Below, piece after piece: positions 59,901 to 64,000 of a stretch of DNA of 64,000 bases (the stretch's first letter is position 1; each line of letters starts with the position of its first letter). A program made the position numbers and the translations under genes. The notes below the pieces were generated by a model that did no database searches, had not been told where the DNA came from, and saw only the letters and a list, made by a program, of their open reading frames with translations. Source of the DNA: Plantago elongata (lineage: Eukaryota; Streptophyta; Magnoliopsida; Lamiales; Plantaginaceae); the NCBI GenBank assembly GCA_036897095.1, contig JAYMSP010000016.1, positions 1-64,000 of the forward strand, given 5' to 3'.

Positions 59901-62272
59901 GCATGATCCTCATTTTCGGGGTCATGTAATAGCTTAAAAAATTGCAGCAGTAATAAAGCTAAATACCTTAAGTGGTGGAAAATGGCTTGGTTCTGATGGT
60001 TTTGCAACATCCCATATGCAAATATCACCTTCATCAGCACCAGAAGCAAGAAGGTTTGGAGTAATAGAATTGAACTCCAGCCCACGTACCTGAACATATA
60101 TACATTGCACTAAATGAGCAAGCCATCAACTATTAAAGACAACATAATGAGATAGGAAAAAATTCAGTATAAATCACACTTACAGGCCCCTTGTGTCTTG
60201 AAAGATTACTAACAAAGGCTTTATCACTGGTCTCAGGTCTGAAATAGTCATGATCAAATAAATAAGAAACACAACATAAACAATCAGTTATTATCAAAAG
60301 CTAAAACAAAAGAAACAATCCCCTGCTGTAGTCAGCAGTCCAAATAAATGTACCATATTGACAGAGTAAAGTCATATCACTTGTAAATATCAACATGATC
60401 AGGACTAAAGGAGTATTGTAACAAAAGTTATGGTTGGTAAAGTTAGGAACAAGCAACTCAAAATGGACTATACTAATAGGGTCAAGCACTAGGTTAAGCA
60501 TTAATTTCATCAGGCACAAAAATGGAATCAATTTGAGAAAACTTGTAACCAGGTACATTTCAAATATAACTCCTGGTGAAACGACATCATGAGAAGCACA
60601 AAACTCCGTGCCCTTTTGTCTCAATTCACAGTGACCATTATCGAGAGTGACAACCGACCAAAATCTGAAGTTCCAGAGAGAATAAATGTGACGATTATTT
60701 AAACAGCGTCACTCAGTATGTCATTATGTTTTTTTTTAAACGGCAAAGATTACAACTATTCCCTATACTCTAAACCACATTATGCCTCCACCAGGGATCG
60801 AACCATGTACCTCCTCCTTACCACTCCAGCTTTATTCCACTGCACCACCTTATGCCTCCCTAGTCTGTCATTATGTTGCTCACACTAATTAAGAATGTAA
60901 GCAACAGATTGCATGATACTTATCATACAGGCCTCTAAGTTCATTACATTTGGATATCTCCATTTTTTATTTAGATACTAGTTTCTTTTTTTTCGGTTGT
61001 GCAACATTTGGTGATGCTATAGTTAGATGAAATAGAATTGCACACCTAAGTTACTAACAAGTTCCCATCTATCATGGCCAACTTGTTTAATCAAAAGAGC
61101 TGTTACAGAAAGACACCCGAATTACCCAAAATATGCATTCATCAAGGACAGGTTAGCTCCGTTTTATCTTGAAATGCAGTTATAATCTTAAATTGTTTAT
61201 AAGTTCTGTCTCAAAGCCTTGTTCAACAGACAGTGGATTGGAACAAATAAAAAATGAGGTGGGATTCATTTGTAAAATGCCAATAGATTTGAGAATGAAA
61301 GAGTAAAGTTGCAACCTATGATAATAAACGTGAAGACGTATGAATCTCCATCTGAAACTGGCCTGGAATTCAATTGTACAGTTGACTATGTACTGGATTA
61401 ATGTTCTAACTCGGTATTATTTAATGTCTTTGATGTGGATATGCAATGAGTCTTTTTTCCAAGATCAGCCCGTGGGTCCATCGAATTAGAAAGAAAAGCT
61501 GTCAATCTCAAATTCATTCATGTTGGAATGCCAATCCAGCTCTAATCATGAACTCATATGACCACACTGACAATCAGCATCTAACGGAACAGAATTCACT
61601 CTGCCCCATCACACAATAGGAAAATCCACCACACATCAGTATAAATCATGTGATTATCTTTCCACATACACATTCAGAAAAATCATGATTTTACAAAAAT
61701 TCCACCACATGGGATCACAATTCACTCTATGGCTTAAGAAAATTGATGATTCCTAACTCAAAACAAACAAAATTAGCTATACAAATCACTCATATCCAAT
61801 TCTAGAGAAACACTCATGAAATAAAAACCAACTCCATCGATTACTCATCCAAAGCTCTTAACATAAACTCATCAAAAACCAGATTTAATCATCATCCATT
61901 TCCCATCCTACCAAAGACAGCAATATCGGAAAAAGAAAAAAAAACTCACCGGATCAGATGGTAAGGATTCCACAGCCCAATGTTGCCATCAACGAGCCCA
62001 CCCGCAATCAGCCCCAGCGAAAACTCATCATCCGAGTTCGGCGTACCTTTACTCCACGAAATCCGATCGAATCGCTCAGAGCTCTGTGCAGTCCCAGCTA
62101 AAACAAATTGCTGATTCTCCGATGCGAAATCGACATCAAATATGTCCAGATTCGCAGATGAGCTGAACTGCAGATCCACGGCACCAGCCATAGTCCCTGC
62201 GGCCATGTAGGCACCGTCCGGCGAGAAGGCCGCGGAGGCCAATCGGTTGACGCCCTTTATAGACCACGACAT
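50976..62272 (-). CDS. SEC31: SEC31, COPII outer coat protein
   Basis: Builds the outer cage of COPII vesicles at ER exit sites together with SEC13. I can place 22 coding exons on the - strand: 62272-61950, 60238-60184, 60089-59967, 58667-58571, 58478-58442, 58359-58254, 58163-58106, 57599-57502, 57417-57298, 56932-56890, 56394-56285, 56210-56083, 56003-55457, 55335-55243, 54528-54343, 54250-54037, 53295-53180, 53076-52840, 52735-52613, 52234-51985, 51774-51536 and 51065-50976. All phases close, giving 3393 nt and 1130 aa, close to Arabidopsis SEC31B (about 1100 aa). Residues 1 to ~390 are WD40 repeats ([25 protein letters not shown]). About 430-800 is the alpha-solenoid ([29 protein letters not shown]). 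A Pro/Gln-rich SEC23-binding stretch follows to ~1020, with three [10 protein letters not shown] repeats in exon 18. The C-terminal helical SRA1-like domain ends [10 protein letters not shown]. The donor after 55457 (GTCATA) is atypical and the least certain junction. Confidence 0.95.
52891..52980 (-). repeat. 30-bp coding minisatellite in SEC31 exon 18, three units
   Basis: Three almost identical 30-bp units (52891-52920, 52921-52950, 52951-52980) encode [10 protein letters not shown] repeats (the last ends NTQH) in the Pro-rich region. The units differ by only one or two bases, so the expansion is recent or homogenised. It keeps the frame because the unit is a multiple of three. Confidence 0.9.
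59337..59525. mobile_element. Candidate MITE in a SEC31 intron
   Basis: The left end GTTGTTTGGTGTAGAG and the right end GACAAACACCCTA (complement TAGGGTGTTTGTC) form a weak inverted repeat around ~160 bp of non-coding DNA. Position in an intron and general look fit a MITE; the target duplication was not resolved. Confidence 0.3.
60729..60865 (-). mobile_element. SINE in SEC31 intron 1 with 10-bp target duplication
   Basis: TGTCATTATG flanks the element at 60719-60728 and 60866-60875. On the - strand it begins CTAGGGAGGCATAAGGTGGTG, with an A-box-like GGTGGTGCAGTGGAAT and a B-box GGTTCGATCCC, then CTTTGCCG and a TTTAAAAAAAAA tail. It is 137 bp. The clean duplication and A-tail make this one of the youngest insertions in the window. 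Confidence 0.85.
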
Positions 62273-63240
62273 GGTGAGAAAATGATGAATCGATCAATCT
62301 GAGAGTGTATCCAATGCAAATCGTGTAGATCTAGGTATCGGATGTGGATCGGGAGAGAGATTTTGATCTGTGTTTGTTTGTTTGTTCTTCTTCTCTCTCA
62401 GGGTCAGTTAATTGTGTTTTGTGTTTGGTTGTGTTTGCGTTTGTGTGTGTTAATTTTGGGTGTTGATTTGATTTTCCAGTGTCTGACACTACGTGGATCG
62501 AATTCGAGGAAATGTGAGGGTTTTGATGCAATCAGGGATAAACGAGGATGGAGGGGTGTTTTGGGGATTTCGGTGCTTGTGGATGAGGTGTCATGGGACC
62601 AGTAGCGTCGTGACATGTAGGACGTCATTACGTAAACATAATTTCGCAAAGTAAATGAATTTCCTTTTGGGGAAAAAAAACATAAAGTATTTGTAAAGAT
62701 TATTGGTGGTTAATCGTATGAAAAATCGAGTTTTTTTTTAAAGAAGAATTGTACGAAAATTCGAGTTAAACACATATATTCAATTAGCTAAGGTTTTAAT
62801 TTGATATCAATATGCTATTAGTCTATAATTATAACTTATTTAAATACAAATTATGTACATTGTCAATAAAATTGTTATTAAAAAATTCAATATTATTAAT
62901 TCAGTACTATGTAGTTAATATAGAATTATTTCTATTATATATTCAAGAATAAATTTATTAATAACCTAAATATTTTAATTAATTACATGGATGATTATAG
63001 TGACTTGAATGTCGAAGGGACGCAAGTGTCATTATCAATCAATTTTTATAGGGAAGATAAAAAAATTCAAAGATTGCATTTATATCTAAAAATATTAAAA
63101 AGTTCTTAATAAAATGTTGGTGATACGCATATATTGTACGTAGACTAATAAATTATTCACTTATTTATGATATTGTTTGAAATTTACTCTCTTTTCGTAC
63201 TTCTTGTTTAAAAAATACTTATAATTCTCAATTTCATTTT
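62273..63240. other. SEC31 promoter region and AT-rich spacer
   Basis: The first ~200 bp upstream of the SEC31 ATG are CT/GA-rich on the coding strand (AGAGAGAAGAAGAAC type) and probably form the 5' UTR. The rest is AT-rich with no gene seen. Confidence 0.5.
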
Positions 63241-63311
63241 TATTTCAACACGGCAAAGATGACTTAAAACTTCCAACCTATTGATTAGAAGTGAAACGTA
63301 TTACCAATCAA
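63241..63311 (-). mobile_element. Degenerate short SINE-like insert
   Basis: It lies between AATTTCATTTT (ending 63240) and AATTTTCATTTT (from about 63313). On the - strand it has TTGATTGGTAATACG and AAGTCATCTTTGCCGTGTTG, corresponding to the A-box region and the CACCTTTGCCGTTT-type tail of the SINEs at 45873 and 60729. The B-box is worn. Low to moderate certainty. Confidence 0.4.
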
Positions 63312-63859
63312 TAATTTTCATTTTGATTGGGAATTGCAATCAAAATAAGATATAAATAAAATGTTTTAATTCGTTTTTATCTTGGGTATATCACACATAA
63401 CATGCTCAGTTTTCGATATTGGTGCATTTCATATGCTTTTTAATCGATCTACATTGTATATTCGTATGTATTTTAACTTAAAAGGCGGATGAAGAAAAGG
63501 TCTTTGTGTGTGAAATTCAATGGGTACTGTTGAACAAGTAATGACTAATGAGTTGATCAGCATTCAACAAGTAGTTCATTTGGCACGAGTAAGTTTGCTT
63601 ATAACAAGAATGATTTGGACGCACATTATTTTGAGACCCTGTGCACAAGTTTCAGTTCTCTGGCCAATTCTTACGGTTAAAAAACTAAGTGACTCTTCCT
63701 TTAAGCAGAATGCATAAAGACATTTTAAAGTACAAGGCAAGATGAAGAAAGAACAACTATAAAATCCTCATTGTCTCATCTAACCAAATAATACCAAAGT
63801 ATACCTTATATTTGTAAAGCAGAACCAAATCATCAAGAACAAAGGAAGAGTCACATAAC
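63312..63859. promoter_or_regulatory. Upstream region of the TMEM45-like gene
   Basis: AT-rich DNA grading into less AT-rich sequence before the ATG at 63860. A 5' UTR is expected here. The 65-codon + strand frame at 63520 has no recognisable features. Confidence 0.35.
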
Positions 63860-64000
63860 ATGGGAGGCACTTCAGGCCATGTTTCACTTGGCCTTGCATT
63901 CTTGCTGATTGGCCTTTGGCATTTATTCAACTGCATCAAGCTTCATGCTTTGCACCCAAAGTCATACAAAACTCTACCGTGGTTCCCCGTATCAAGATTC
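63860..64000 (+). CDS. TMEM45/DUF716 membrane protein, 5' end only
   Basis: From the ATG at 63860 the frame is open to the window edge: MGGTSGHVSLGLAFLLIGLW, then HLFNCIKLHALHPKSYKTL and PWFPVSRF. The pattern MG-x-GHV-x(3)-G-x(2)-FLL-x-G-x-WH followed by an NPKS-like loop and a W-x-PV motif is the N-terminal signature of the plant DUF716/TMEM45 family, multi-pass membrane proteins of poorly known function. The first transmembrane helix is visible. About 47 codons are present and the rest lies beyond the window. Confidence 0.75.
   Translation, partial: MGGTSGHVSLGLAFLLIGLWHLFNCIKLHALHPKSYKTLPWFPVSRF

Noticed and set aside
62342-62649. Frames on both strands upstream of SEC31 as a divergent gene
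   Set aside because: The sequence is GT/CT-rich 5' UTR and promoter DNA with no recognisable protein.

Overview
This is nuclear DNA from a flowering plant, most likely a eudicot (possibly an asterid; that last step is weak inference). Evidence: AT-rich spacers full of plant transposons and SINEs, GT-AG introns, two CC-NB-ARC-LRR resistance genes, an F-box/DUF295 gene, a chloroplast pheophytinase and a 22-exon plant SEC31. The only bacterial-looking features are accidental open frames.

Layout. 1-23.4 kb: a tandem array of three GMC oxidoreductase genes of the HOTHEAD/(R)-mandelonitrile-lyase-like group, all on the + strand. Copy 1 (2056-4574) has one frameshift, copy 2 (12348-14801) is intact (544 aa), and copy 3 (20838-22604) has lost exon 1 and is decayed. 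The spacers hold a Ty3/gypsy fossil, a CACTA transposase piece, two inverted copies of one PIF/Harbinger-like MITE, a hairpin MITE, SINEs and a Helitron helicase relic. 23.4-32 kb: two single-exon CC-NLR genes on the - strand. A small NLR 3'-end relic at 18.8 kb, together with shared 3' flanks, indicates that the duplicated unit was a GMC gene plus an NLR, arranged tail to tail.

33.3-34.6 kb: rhomboid protease with a UBA domain (-). 36.5-38.5 kb: a ~0.95-kb direct tandem duplication immediately upstream of an F-box/DUF295 gene (38610-39725, +). 40.1-41.6 kb: a GC-rich LTR-element fossil with minisatellites. 41.87-42.2 kb: an isolated TATA box and CT-rich leader without an identifiable gene. 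44.2-46 kb: a non-autonomous hAT element with an 8-bp target duplication, a tandem duplication carrying SINE sequence, and another SINE.

46.4-62.3 kb is ordinary host sequence: pheophytinase (PPH, chlorophyll breakdown, 5 coding exons) and SEC31 (COPII outer coat, 22 coding exons whose phases all close to 1130 aa), both on the - strand. The right edge cuts a + strand TMEM45/DUF716 membrane-protein gene starting at 63860.

The housekeeping genes are functionally unrelated neighbours. The part with evolutionary structure is the GMC-NLR cluster and the transposons that broke it up. I see no convincing new molecular system; the best leads are the GMC-NLR block duplication, the altered kinase-2 motif of the second NLR, and the palindrome conserved upstream of two GMC copies.
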